Positions 38,761 to 51,589 of a DNA stretch of 64,000 bases are shown here, piece after piece. Made by a program: the position numbers and the translations under genes. Position 1 is the first letter of the stretch; each line of letters begins with the position of its first letter. Where the stretch lies: NCBI GenBank assembly GCA_026168455.1, contig CM047425.1, forward strand, positions 92,507,580 to 92,571,579, written 5' to 3'. The DNA is from Theocolax elegans. Taxonomy: Eukaryota > Arthropoda > Insecta > Hymenoptera > Cerocephalidae. The notes below the pieces were generated by a model. That model made no database searches and was not told where the DNA came from. It saw only the letters and a list, made by a program, of their open reading frames with translations.

Positions 38761-41138
38761 TACTCTCGTAACAAATTATCTCTTTTATTTCCCTATCTCT
38801 TTCTCTAAAAAAATGTGTCATTACCATTACCGCACATGAATTCCGCGTTCTCCCTTGTATAACCCTTTATTATAGTTCATATATAAATTTTTCCGATTCC
38901 CTTAGTTCCGGGCACACGCCATTTTTTCTATCCCTTTCTACCCCCTTGTCCCTCTCGCTGTTGAATCTATTGTGGGCATATGAAGATTTCTGACGGGGCT
39001 TGTCGAGGGTTCTTTGTTCCGTGGGCATTGGTAACATAATTATCGGAGTTATAACAAGCCAAACCAAGAGTCGCTCGAGATCAACTCTCTCTCTCTCCCT
39101 CTCTCACTCTATTTTCTTTACCTTATTGTCGTACGAGGAGTCTCAAAAGTAGAAAAACCAAAGGATGAGGGAGAGTAAAGAAGTAAAGAGGGTGAAAAGG
39201 AAAGGATATATAATCGAGTGACGCGTGTTGCCGTTGCAAGAGATAAGGTTCGAACCCCCCGTGTAATGATCGCCATTAGATAAAATAATATCTAGACGCC
39301 AGTTGACGATTGAAGTAAGGGGGTGGATTTCAAACATATTAAAGAGATTATTGGATGTAAGTAAGTACGTGTAATTTTGATTGATTCGTTTACGCGTTAC
39401 TGATTTCCTCCTTTTCTATGGTTTACGTTTCCTTTTCTCAGGATATCAAATTTACAAATACAATCAAGATTAATAATCACATCCCTGCTGAACATTACGT
39501 TACTAATACATTAGAAAATATATTTGAATTTTGTGTTGCTATATCAAAAAGTTACATTATTATCTTATAATTACTTGACATTCGTTTTAAAAAAATTTTT
39601 CGTTACTTTTCATCTACTTTTCATGTAAATCACAATAATGATTACACTATACGTTTAGACGCGCGAAATACATAATCGAACATCAATTGTTAAAAAAAAC
39701 GTATAAGTAACCAAAAGAGAAAGTGACTGGTTTTGAATGGAAGTTAATGTACAAAAATATACGTGTCGACCCCAAAAGTAAGGCAAATGTACTATACGCG
39801 TTACTGCCATTTGATAAACATGTCGTATACACAAAGATCTATAGAGATCTGTGTCGTAATCGTATGAGTAGTCTCACGTTTCCAGTCTGATCGACTGGAT
39901 TTCCCATAGGTGTACAAATCTGCAACTAGGCCTAACCCAAGATCATTTTATATACGTAATGTTCGTTAACTGGTTACTTAAATTTCATACCATAAGCACG
40001 TTTTCAACAGAATTACTAAATAACTTGATACCTCCTATGTAACAGCTAATTACCATTCTCTCAAATTTCGAAATGATGCATTTTTTTAATTAATTTATAA
40101 TTACGTAAAATGTTATATTTATGATTTAATAATCTAATATACATAAACACACACATCAACATATTACTTGAATAACATAATTTTCTTTACACTTAAATAC
40201 TAAATAATGTAGTTCTATATCTTTATTTATATTAATTAAAATTATTATTAAATTCAAACTTTCTAATATTTTTTTCTATACATTTAAAGAAGTGGGTTCA
40301 ATTATTTCGTTTAAATATAGCTTAATGTTTTAGTCAAGTACACGTGGATATTGTTAATTTTTATATCTAGTTTTTATATCTTAAATAATCATACTAAAAT
40401 TATTATGATTAGTATTTTCTCATGTTAGAATATGGAAGCAATAAAATGAGCACAGGTAATGGATTAACCGAAAATATAGATTTAATCTATTTCAATGGAG
40501 GAGTAAATGTTTATATTTGTCTTACATGAATACAAGCAAATTGTGTAAAATAAAATCGAGATGTAAATATGAAGGGAAAGATATTTAATGCGAAAAATGA
40601 TTATTATTTCTGATCTGAAGATACCGTTGAGCAGTATTTGCGTTGAATTTTCAAAGGTTATTTTAGAAAGTGATTTTGGAAAATTCTCGAATGTAACTTC
40701 AAAATTGTTTAATCAAGCTATATATATATATATATATATCTATCGGGACACGTACCGAGTAAACGTAAAAATATTGTAACCGTATCTCTAGCCAAGCACT
40801 CGACGAAATAATGTTACAGATATTGTAGAATTCTGTGATAAAAGAAAAGCACAAGAGCCTGTCCTCGTACGTGGAAAAAGCAGGATACAGCCATAATCGG
40901 GTCGCGTGATTGAATTTTTGCGAGTTGTTTGCCGAGACGAGGCGAGCACAGCGCTCAGATTAATTGACTAAATTTTCTGGTCGTCGTCGCTGAAGAATTA
41001 TATCGTGCGAATCGCTTATTCTCGGTGCGGTCTCCCGCTACCGATTTCGATAATTGCGCCTAATCCCGAGGGCGGCAGTCGTGCACGCGCCAACCCTTCC
41101 AATGTAACCTTTTTCATCTCTCTAGCTGGGGCTCTTCC

Positions 41139-41184
41139 CCTCTGCTTCTCTGCTTCTCTGCTTCTCTGCTTCTCTGCTTCTCTG
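41139..41184. repeat. 8-bp tandem repeat (CTTCTCTG)n
   Basis: About five to six consecutive copies of the 8-mer CTTCTCTG, nearly perfect. Confidence 0.9.
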
Positions 41185-44100
41185 ATGGTCTCGGCTTTCT
41201 CGGTGATCGTGCATTATATCGGATTCTCCTCGTTGCTCACCGGATTTGTTTCGATAACACGAGAACGTGTGAGTAAGCCGAGGAGTTTTGTTTATATACA
41301 GAAATGGACGCGCCGTTACATCATGATCTTTTTGCAAATACCAAAGTCCGAGGTTATTTTTTTTTATTTCTTCCTCTTTTTCCTTGCTTACAGATGGACG
41401 AGAATTTTCGGATCTGGATCGAGAGGATTACGTCGACCAATCGACCGGATTAATGCAAGAGAATCAACCTATACCATTTCTTCCCTGTATTTCCCGATGT
41501 TAGTCTTTTTTACATTTACAGACTAAATCTGTGTTTGTTTTTTGACTTTTTATAGCCAATTCCATTCACTCAGATCGTTTTTCTTCTTTACTTTCTAATA
41601 ATATCAAGTTTCTACGTACCACAATCCTGATACTTTTTTAATCAAATTTGTTCTAGTCACCTTAAGAAGTAGTTATTTGTACAGATTTCAATATTGCTTT
41701 AATAAGTTAAAAATATAATAAACTACTTTGTTACTTGATCATTATCCGAAAAGTCAACCCCAGAATATCGATATTCGCTTATAAACATTGGTTAAAACAA
41801 CACTTATTAGTAGAAGCATATAATTATTTGTAGTTAATAATTTTATTAAACATTAGTTAAATCGATAAATGTTTACAGCCACCAAGTAGAAGTAATTTGA
41901 TTTTAATGTGAAATAAAAAGCAAAAGTCGGTTGAAGCTACTCTCCCGTAATAACTAAAGCAGTTGCACAATAAATTTTCTTCATACACAGCTTAGCACAT
42001 TTATAAACGTTAGCCATCGACAGTACACGATGTATATATATATATAGTACATTCATACCTACTAATACTCTCGGTTACCTTTTGCCCCCGCTCTGCGTAC
42101 ACCATTATCCTCTTAAAAGCGAGAATTCAAACAGGGAAAAATTCAAGATGGCCACGTCTACGGTTCAGCCAATCAACGTGCTCAACATTGACAGCTGTGC
42201 ATCCCTCTCTGTCTCTCGGGGGCCCTGATTTTCGATCCTGTTTAAGGGGAAAGGAGGGTATCTTCCTCCCTTTTTTATTCTTTGCGTGCGCCCGTCAACA
42301 ACCGTCCCCAACTCGCGCTAGCTTTCTGATTTTTGCCTTACGAAAGTCAGCCATTGTACCCAGTGGAAAGAATGAAGACCCACTCTTTTTTTTTTTTTTT
42401 GAACGCGATACTCTTTCTCCAAGGATTGCCTGGCTCGCGAGTTTTCAAAGACACCGAGGATTTTAAAACGACCGCGAGTGTGTACTTACTCGCGTACGAT
42501 GCGCCGTTTTCATTCAACCTGAAACTATTGTTCGAGCTCCATCGGTTGTATAGCTACGCTAATGTAAGGATACGAATTCTCTTAGAAGCGAGCTGTAATA
42601 TCTTTTTTGTTACGTTGACCAACCCTACGCTTATTATTTTTATTCAGTGCAGTCTATATAAAATACTTAATAAATATTAATTTAACTTGTACAAAAAGGA
42701 AATAATTGTTTTTTATTTGTTAATATTAATTTCAAGGTAACCTGTAAGCGCCATTAAATAAACCAATTATGACCATTACTCGAATTATGGTTAATATATG
42801 TAACAATTTAAAAAATATTAAATTATCAAATAAAAAAATAACGATTATGAATGATTAGAAGACGGAGATGGATACTTTTTTTGAAATAATTAAAAATATT
42901 ATATATCTGTTGAAAAAAATACCCTTTAAACTTAGAAACGATCTTTTCTCTACAAGTCATTGAGGTTTGAAGATTTGTTGTGAAACAGGTGCATGTCTAT
43001 ATTCTCTCGTAAATGTAAATAATTAAAGTCATCCTAATAGGGAAAACAGATTAAAAGACGTGAATCTGGCAGTGGTGTCTTACTCCGTCGAGCTTCGTAT
43101 CTTGAAAATGTACCAAAGTATAATAATCCGTGGCCAGAGAATCCGTAAATCTTTCGGTAGGCAGGTTATCGTGTTCTTGGCTTTGGATTATCGACTGAAT
43201 CCAAGTTAAGGTATAATACGGAAGCGCAGCCAAAGTATCGTTTGAAGGCGCTTAAATGCGACTAGTGGCTGTCTGCGAGACGACCCCCTGGAGCATTTGG
43301 ATGTATTCACAGTGTCTTTGTTATCTTTTTAAATTTCCGGGTCGTTTGACGCACGCTAGATTATATTGTTACCATATTTAGACCTAAAGTTAGACCACAT
43401 AGCTTCTTACACGAGCTTTTCATTCGTGACTACGATGATGATAGCAATGATTACCAGGAACACGAAGGTTGCACTCGGCTTACTTTGACTCTGAGATTAG
43501 ATCAGCTTATGCAAGGTATACGTATATGGATATAGTACTAAGAAGTTTCCACTATTTCTCATTTTGACATTCGCAAGTTGAGATCTATTAAAAATCAAAT
43601 TATAGTATATTATATATATTTTTTTCAATTTATCTTCTCATAAAGTTAGCGCGTAAAGAAAAATATTTAAACTGTAAAGTACTCTTTTACTTTATGTGCT
43701 GAAAGTCGCACACTAGTGAAAAAAAATTAACTGCTTACATATTGTTCTTCATACATACTAAATTTACATTCAGAATTTCAAAATTTGTATAGTTTTTGAT
43801 ACAGAGTGAATCAAATATGATTTGTTTGTTTTTTTAATCACATTGACATCCTCTGTATCAAAATAGCTTTTTTTGGAACAAGGGCATAAAAAGTTACAAA
43901 AGCTACGCCGGACCTCACGCAACGCACATGTTCCGAACGATATTTTTCATTGCAGGATGCGAAAAATCGCATTTTAAACATTGTAAATATTAACAAGTAA
44001 CAAAAAATATTATTTACTACACGTCTGAAAGTTGATTATGAACTTGTGCCATAGTAATATCTTTGTTTCGCTTGGACGATAAAACTTTCCTCGTTTGAAA

Positions 44101-44679
44101 ATCAATACTTCTACATTGGTATCGAAAAGTGCTAAAGTTAACGATTTTAGACGAGCAATGACTTGCGAGTGGAAAAAGGTACACCCGCGTTACACATTTA
44201 TTGTTCGCGATGTATAACGTACGTGCCTAAAGAGTTGACGAAATTGTATGGTAAAGTTAACTTTACGCTCAAAAATTGACGACTTATGCACAAATTTTAC
44301 GCATTTACAAGCAAAAAATATTTTTAACCGCTTCTCAATGTTATTTTTTCCTAAATTTATGTAAGTTTAACATTCTGCGATAGAGTGTTTCTTTATTTGA
44401 AAAATAATAAAAAAAGTAGCCTAATTAGAACTTCCAGAATTACCTGAAACAATAAAATTCAATAATAACGTTATGATTTTGAATCATTGAATAACACAAT
44501 CAATCGTTGTTACATATTGTTTATGACGCTTCGCAAGTTACTTTTCGTTGAAAAACTGAAATATTTCAGGTTTACCGTGCCACCACGGTAAATTTTATTA
44601 GAAAATTTTCACCGAGTACGATAAAATTAAAGTATAAAGGTATTTTTAGTTCCGAGGTAAAAAGAAGGTATATTTATAT

Positions 44680-44921
44680 CAGAGATTGGCAGGTATTCTT
44701 TTTACGATTCCTTTGAATTTTGTAAAAAAGACTATTAAAAATAAAAAATACAAATAAATGATCCATGTTTATGTATACCAATCGACAAATAATTTTTTGA
44801 TTACTTTTTTAAATGCTTTTATCTTAATCACGTCTCGATAATTCACTTCTATTTTTCTTTCTTTTAAACATTTCACACAAAATTCGTGTAAAAAACGCAG
44901 TCGAATACTTGCCGATCTCTG
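44680..44921. mobile_element. hAT-like MITE, 242 bp
   Basis: The left end CAGAGATTGGCAGGTATTC matches the inverted right end CAGAGATCGGCAAGTATTC. CAG-starting ends with a GGCAA core are typical of hAT transposons. The 8 flanking bases are similar (ATTTATAT and GTTTATAA), consistent with a degraded 8-bp target duplication. There is no coding capacity. Confidence 0.75.
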
Positions 44922-45479
44922 GTTTATAAAATTATGTGTAAATAAGTTATAATAGTGTCGAAAAAAAAAATTCCGTAGATTATAAATGTTCGGTTCGACG
45001 AATAAAATTCCATCCCCAGGTTAATCTCCATTTAAACACCAAACCAATTGAGCTGATTAAATAGTACATATAATAGGACAGTAGCTCGGCGTTAACCGAA
45101 ATACTTTTTCCGCGAACTCGACCAATCTTGCGAAAGAAGAATCGTGTAACCGCGCGAGTGAAGAACCAAAGAAGATCAGAGCAAAAGGCTAATCCAAAAT
45201 ATCCGTGGTTCTCTGCTTAACCTCCTTACTCATAATGTCTTCTCTTTTGATACACCTCAGTCGTTTATCTTCTTTGGTAAGAGTAGAAGGTTATATACCT
45301 AAATACCAACCAGCATCCCAGGGAGCGTTGCTCTCGAGTTTGTACCCCTCATTGTTGAGTCGCGGTAGCATCCATTATGTCACTGCGTCGCGCGCCACCG
45401 TCGACGATGGGAAAAGATTACGTTGCTCGCTGTCACTCGAGGGGCGGGAGAACGAAGGGTCTGAAAAAAGTTAGTACGT

Positions 45480-45514
45480 ACACGCACACACTCACACACG
45501 CGCGCGCGCGCGCT
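45480..45514. repeat. (CA)n/(CG)n microsatellite
   Basis: CACACA units run into about seven consecutive CG dinucleotides. A pure CG run of this kind is unusual in AT-rich DNA and can adopt left-handed helix. A G-rich stretch with a 10-G run follows at 45592-45601. Confidence 0.85.
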
Positions 45515-46125
45515 CATAGAAAGTATGCGGCGGTTCATCGTCATGACACTGATGCGCTGTTCGGGGGGCGGGGTGAGGAGGAGGAGGAGAAGGGGGGGGG
45601 GCTGATTCGAGGCTTATTGTCCGAATAAATTATTGTTTGGGGGGTGGAAAGAATATGGGAGAAGCGAGGTTTGTAAAGTGGGCCGCAGAGTACCTCGCTG
45701 CATTTCGGTTAATCGCTCCGGTTGAATAACGAATTCGGCTGAATTTAGTTACGGATACCTCGCCGTCACTGCAGGAGATGGGTGATTAGTTTGAATCTAA
45801 CAGAGGTGAATGAAATTGAAGCTTCACCCCTAAATAAGTATTTACATTTCGTTTATTCAGCCCCGCGTAAAAATGGTAACTATTGGCAATATATTGATAT
45901 ACTATTGCTATTTGCTATTGTAAATATATTTGCAATATATTGGAAATATATTGCCAACATATTGGAAATATATTGCCAACATATTGTTACACCACAATAT
46001 CCAATATATTGCCAAAATATTGCCAATAGTTACTATCTTACCTTTTGTAAACTATTACCAATATGTTGGCCATAGTTCATAAATTAAAAAAAAAATAAAA
46101 AAAAAATAAAAAAAAAATATTAGCC

Positions 46126-46193
46126 AGCCGCGGGATTTGAACCTTCAATCTTTAGATCGGAACGCTGGCTCTTTACCACTGAGCCATTTTGCT
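46126..46193 (-). pseudogene. tRNA-like sequence in left arm of palindrome
   Basis: This is the inverted copy of the tRNA-like segment at 46327-46395. It keeps the A box TGGCTCAGTGG and B box GGTTCAAATCC but no matching 5' acceptor strand. Confidence 0.5.
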
Positions 46194-46326
46194 ATTTTGT
46201 TTATTAAGAGTTAATTTCAGGCTATAAAGAACAGTTGAATTCATAAAATTTGGACTTAGAAATTTTTTTACCATATTTTCAACTGTTCTTTATAGCCTGA
46301 AATTAACTCTTAATAACAAAATAGCA

Positions 46327-46395
46327 AAATGGCTCAGTGGTAAAGAGCCAGCGTTCCGATCTAAAGATTGAAGGTTCAAATCCCGCGGCTGGCTA
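46327..46395 (+). pseudogene. tRNA-like sequence in right arm of palindrome
   Basis: TGGCTCAGTGG fits the pol III A box and D arm (GCTC pairs with GAGC). GGTTCAAATCC fits the B box, and GGCTGGC resembles a 3' acceptor strand. The 5' acceptor strand does not pair and no regular anticodon stem forms, so it is not a working tRNA. It could be the tRNA-derived head of a SINE or a captured tRNA pseudogene with its promoter boxes kept. Confidence 0.5.
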
Positions 46396-46920
46396 ATATT
46401 TTTTTTTATTTTTTTTTTATTTTTTTTTTAATTTATGAACTATGGCCAACATATTGGTAATAGTTTACAAAAGGTAAGATAGTAACTATTGGCAATATTT
46501 TGGCAATATATTGGATATTGTGGTGTAACAATATGTTGGCAATATATTTCCAATATGTTGGCAATATATTTCCAATATATTGCAAATATATTTACAATAG
46601 CAAATAGCAATAGTATATCAATATATTGCCAATAGTTACCATTTTTACGCGGGGCACTCCCTCAGTGTCATCGAATTTATAAAAAATTTCAGTAATAATA
46701 ATTATTCATGAATAATAATAAAATAAATGGAAGCGAAAATATAAAATTATATTTATTTAAATCTGCGATATCGAAATGGAAAAAATTTATACAACTATAT
46801 ATTAGTTATATTTAATTTAAATTGATATATCCGAAGCACATTTACTCTACGATAAATATCGTTTCGAAATTATACATTAGGAAAGTGGCTAGAATGTTTT
46901 ATTAAAATTTGAAAAAAAAA

Positions 46921-46990
46921 ATCGCTTCGGCCCGGGATCGAACTAGGAGCACCAGGTTTTTCGTGAGCGGCGCGTTACCGACTCCGATCA
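46921..46990 (-). pseudogene. Second tRNA-like remnant (SINE-head-like)
   Basis: On the minus strand, GGAGTCGGTAACGCGCC resembles a D arm. TAGTTCGATCCCGGGCC is a good B box/T arm, followed by a T run at 46920-46911. The acceptor stem is not closed. It differs in sequence from the tRNA-like segment in the adjacent palindrome. Probably a degenerate tRNA pseudogene or tRNA-derived SINE head. Confidence 0.45.
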
Positions 46991-48066
46991 CAATTATTTT
47001 TCATAAAAACCAGTGTGTATATAAATATTAATCTTATTAGAGCATTATAAAGGTAATATTATAATATGTAAAGTAAAAATAAGGAAACGGTAAAAGAACG
47101 AAGAATATGCGATTACGTGAGGAAGTATGGTACTTGATATATACGGGCAATAGGGGAGAAGAGAAAAGGCGAGAAAAGAAACACGGTGAAGAGGAGCAAT
47201 GAGTGCCATAGCAAAAGAGACGATAGGGTGTTGGAATATGCTCCATCACAAGTATATCTGCAAATATAAGTACTCGCGTACCTTGAGCATGCGAAATGCG
47301 TCGTTTACCGTATGCGCAACTTTCTTTCTCTCTCAATCGAGGCGCTTAAAATCGCCCGGGTTTTGTGCTTTATTAAATTCCTGACGCGATAGAAGAGGCG
47401 AAAAGGAGAAAGACAGAGAAAGAGAGACTTGCACGTGCAAATATTTCGTCTTTGCTTATTTTGCTGCTTGATGCTTGCTTCATTGTCATCCCTCCATTTT
47501 TTTGCTTCTACAGTTTTTTCTTTCTTAATTTCGTCAAGTAGAATGTGTTTTTTTACGTTTAGAGCCTAATTTTAACCTAAATATTTACAAATATAAATAA
47601 ATTAGAGAAGCAATAAGAATTGAAATATTACGTTGCAAAATGTAAAGGGAAATGTTACTGGCTTCGAAATGTAAGTAGACTGGTTAAATACTTTCGATTA
47701 ACTTCATTATATTATTTTGATGCATCATTTTGATACGTATGTAAATGTTCTCTTAATTTAAATAATACGCTGATCGTTTGTTTAAGTAGCGGTGGATGAG
47801 CCGAGGCATTTACATTTTTATTGTGTATTAAACTTTTGAAAATCGAACATCACATAGAAGTTGGTACAGTATTTTATAAAAGTATTCATATGTATATTAA
47901 ATATATAATACTTTATCCGCTTATACATAAAAAAAATTGTTTCTCATCTCATAATACTCAAATGTATTTCTTGTATGCATTGTAATAACTTTTTTCGCAG
48001 CCCATCGATATACTTGCAACAGTACCAGGCTCTCGTTCTTACATGGGAGGAGAGAATGATATGAAC

Positions 48067-48182
48067 AGAGAGAGAGAGAGAGAGAGAGAGAATAGGGCGT
48101 TTTAGATGGGAAGAATGAAGCTTAAGAGTGAGATAATTGAGAATAAGCTAGAGCGAGAGCGAGAGAGAGAGAGAGAGAGAGC
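48067..48182. repeat. Two (GA)n microsatellites
   Basis: GA runs at 48067-48091 and 48151-48182 are separated by non-repetitive purine-rich DNA. Confidence 0.9.
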
Positions 48183-51100
48183 GATATCCCATGAGAGCAA
48201 CAATAACAAAACGCTATATCGATGCCGCTACTGACACAAAGGCATGAACGCGTAATTGCATATAGGAAAGCGGTGGGCACAAAAGCACCCTCGACTGTGC
48301 ATGTTACATTTTGCACACTGTTACGAGGTCCACACGATTTCGGACGCGTACGTGTATCGCGTACAACCGAACGACCGACTCATGCGAGATGACGTCTCCC
48401 AAGCGCATAAGTATATCGCGACAGAAAAATCTCGAGTAGTTGCTACTTGAGAATCGGCGTATTGTCGGTTTTGTTTCGAGGTAACAAAACAGAAAATGCG
48501 AGCATGTACGACCGTGAGCATTGTAGTCAATTAACGTCTACAGTTTTTGTAGATTCCCGAGTGGCCCGAAGCGTGATATTACAAGCTTGCGACGCTACGA
48601 GAACTGATACGTCGTTTTTCCTCTCGATTCTATGTGCGCTTGTTTCTTTTAAATGAACTTTCCCTCCCTCCGTTTGGTATCCCAGTAGTCACAGGCTTAT
48701 GGTACTTACTCTTCATATAAGACAATTTTTTTTATTTATACGTGTATCTTGAACAATTATAAACAACGATTTTGAATGTGTAATATATATTTACTGTGTG
48801 TAATTCTCGTTTTTTCCAGGTATAAATATTAAAATTGAAATAGTCTACAAAATCTGTTAAATGCATTGTGTTTAGTTGTAAAAGTCCTTCAATCTCAACC
48901 TTATATCCAAGAAAATAAAACCAAAATTAAAGACAGGTTGAAAATTAACGCTGCTAGAAAACTGACGAGTTCCTCTGGTCTAAAAATACTTCTCTCCGTA
49001 TACAAGTAAATATATAGCTTGAACATTAAGTCAAGAAATTTTTTAAAGTTCGGTCATATTCAATATATATATGTATATGCACACCCTGTCAGAAATGTAT
49101 CCATTTTTTAAAATACATATTTCTAAATAATTCACGCATGTAGTAGAAATTACTTTCAAACAGGTCGAACAAAGAAAACCAGGCATTACACGGTAAAAAT
49201 TTTGGAACTATGATTGATTCTTCTATAAATAAATAAATTATTATTTAAAAGTTTTAGTAAAACAAGAACAAAACATAGTAGCATTTTATTAACTTATTGC
49301 TGATGTCTTCGATTAGTTAGAATTTTACTATAGATACCTGATATAAAGATTACTTTTTTGAATTATTTATACTGCTTATATACTTGCAAGAATGTTAAAA
49401 TTAATACATTTTACAGTAATTAAATCGATACAGATGGTAAGATCGTTTAATATTGATATTAAATATTTTCAATAATTCTTTATACGACGAACAAAATATG
49501 AATCATACTACAATTTGAACAAAACAAATCGACGATTAAATATTTATTTGTAAAATAAGAGTTAAAGAATTAAGAAACGTAGAAGGCAAGTGCAACTGGA
49601 TGATGTTAAATCGATCGTCACCGATGTGGGAACTACTTGTCGATTTTGGCTTTAAAAAAACTTTCTCCAACCCTCGGACCTTTTATTTCAAGCATAGAAA
49701 TTCCTCGGCATCGAATAAAGAGCCATGGTACACAGCCCCAACTCTCCTCCTCATCGTTCTTGTTGCCGTCGCCGAGTTATTACTTGTAGTCTTTACTCTT
49801 GCTCTCTCTTTCTCTCTGTCTCTCCCTCTTGCACTTGCTCCCCTCCGAGAAACTGTGTGCTCGCACACACCTTCACGCGTACGCATACATAGGATAATTA
49901 TCCATTCGACCGGAAACGTTACACAGTATATTACCTATCGGTCGATTGAAGGAGAGAGTTACGTCCTCTACAGAGTCTCGTGGCTCTTGTTCTCTCTGTT
50001 GTAACCACTTGATAGCAATTTTCTAGGTCCTCTTAGGGAAGGGTGGAAGACGGTACGTAACACGTATGTGTGTGGGTATACGTCTATGTACAGGCTGCTC
50101 CCAGGGAATTGCTAACATACGGCTCGGTCTCGAGTGTTTTATTAAATCGAGATGTTAATTACCGACGTCGCGGTTTATGCGCTTTGTGGCGAGGGAAAGC
50201 ATTATGAATCGAGGGTATAGAGTTTGGTACGTGCCTTGCTGATCGGCTGCATTATGTCGCCTGGTGGAATTCGCTTCTGCTATTTATTGTAATTATATTT
50301 CTGACCCTGCTGCTTATTGATGTTCAATCTTCGATTGTTCTCTATAATTACATATACTTTGCCTTTTATTTAGACTGCCTTACTTTTCTATCTGCACATA
50401 CAAGACGATTTTCAATTATTCTCCATATGAAACTTTTATTGGAAAATTATTGCTTCCTTTTTTTTCGAAATAAACACAATAATCGTGATATTGTAAAATA
50501 CACTTATAATACGATTCTAATTATTTAATATTTTAATGTTCCTGTTTATATACTTATTTTAGCGGTTTAGAAGGAAAATTAATATCTACTGAAATTCTAA
50601 ATTTTTCGTATTTAAATAATTTGATTAGAAAAAAAAAAACAGATACGTTAACAGATATATCGTATATGGATACCATTAATTTAATTTTTATTATATTAAT
50701 AACTCGATTATTTTAAAAATACAATTTAAAATCGTGAGATATTTAAAATATAATTTAACAAAAATTAATAAAGACGATAAATAGTTACTATTCGATTTTA
50801 AGTTAAACAGCTACTTTTATATCTGTATTGCGTAAGTTCATCTGCCGTTAAATCGATTGCATGAATAATGAATAGCAACGTCAGTCATTGCTGTCTACGT
50901 GATACGCCGATTTATGTTATTTATTAGTTCGTTGAAATTGTCAATACGTAGAAAATAAGTCAATGTATTACATAAAAAATTGCATATTTTTATCTAACAA
51001 TATTTATAATTGCAAAACGAAGTTTCAATCAGTAATATTTGTATGATATTCGAAAAATCATAAGTAAGTAAATAGGCGTAAGATAGAGAGGTGAATTATA

Positions 51101-51565
51101 GATAATTTATAAGCTGATTCGAAGCTTAAATTTACCTGTCACCAAATCTAAAAATACGTTAAAAACGTTAAACGTAAAGAAAAATACGTTTCGAATCAAG
51201 CAAGACAGATCGTCGTGACCCTTTGAAAATGATGATAAAATCGAAGTGAAACCTACAATCTGTCGAAAATTCTCACGGGAGCGAGCTCATCATCGTCGCT
51301 ATATCAGTAAGTGAACCCTCCCGAAAAGTCTATTCTAACCGAACTATCAGGCAAACGACCTAATAATTACCAACTCGTTGGATATACCGTAGACGAGGAA
51401 AAAAAAAATCTACCCCCCGCGAACAAGCGAGTCACTCAAGCATGGGAATTTCGCGACATGTGTTTCCGCACGCACGCGCTCGCGCATCCCTGACGCGTTA
51501 AGTGCACGCGTATCCGAAGCTTCGAAGTAGGGGTGAGTCAGACAGACGTCATCTGCTGTAGTACA

Positions 51566-51589
51566 GATATATATATATATATACATACA
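51566..51589. repeat. (AT)n microsatellite
   Basis: Short AT dinucleotide run; a similar TGTATA/TATA run lies at 53098-53138. Confidence 0.85.

Larger units (their letters stand above)
35441..44679. other. Gene-poor interval, left part
   Basis: No gene is supported. It holds GA/CT/CA microsatellites (listed separately), GC-richer patches near 36.2-36.6, 37.2-37.5 and 40.85-41.45 kb, and AT-rich spacer. Open frames at 41005-41526 and 42188-42680 are low-complexity or T-rich chance frames. An isolated exon-like ATG TGT ACG TTA AAC GCG CAG followed by GTAAGT occurs at 37536-37556, without a promoter motif or partner exon. Confidence 0.5.
45860..46655. mobile_element. Near-perfect 796-bp palindrome (foldback element) with tRNA-like arms
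   Basis: The arms at 45860-46239 and 46278-46655 are almost identical inverted copies (about 380 bp each, differing only by small indels) around a 38-base spacer. The ends read GCCCCGCGTAAAAATGG. Each arm contains imperfect ATATTG-type short repeats, an A/T homopolymer tract and a tRNA-like segment. There is no protein-coding capacity. It is probably a non-autonomous foldback transposon, or a very recent inverted duplication. A transcript would fold into a long, nearly perfect hairpin. No clear target-site duplication is visible. Confidence 0.85.

Noticed and set aside
41005..41526. 173-codon open frame on the plus strand
   Set aside because: It runs through the CTTCTCTG tandem repeat and T-rich DNA; no motif, splice context or balanced composition.
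43792..43864. Inverted TTTTGATACAGAG pair as a mini-transposon
   Set aside because: The arms are about 13 bases with no internal pairing or evident target duplication; could be chance in this sequence.
46327..46395. Working tRNA gene
   Set aside because: A and B boxes are good, but the acceptor stem does not pair and no regular anticodon stem forms.
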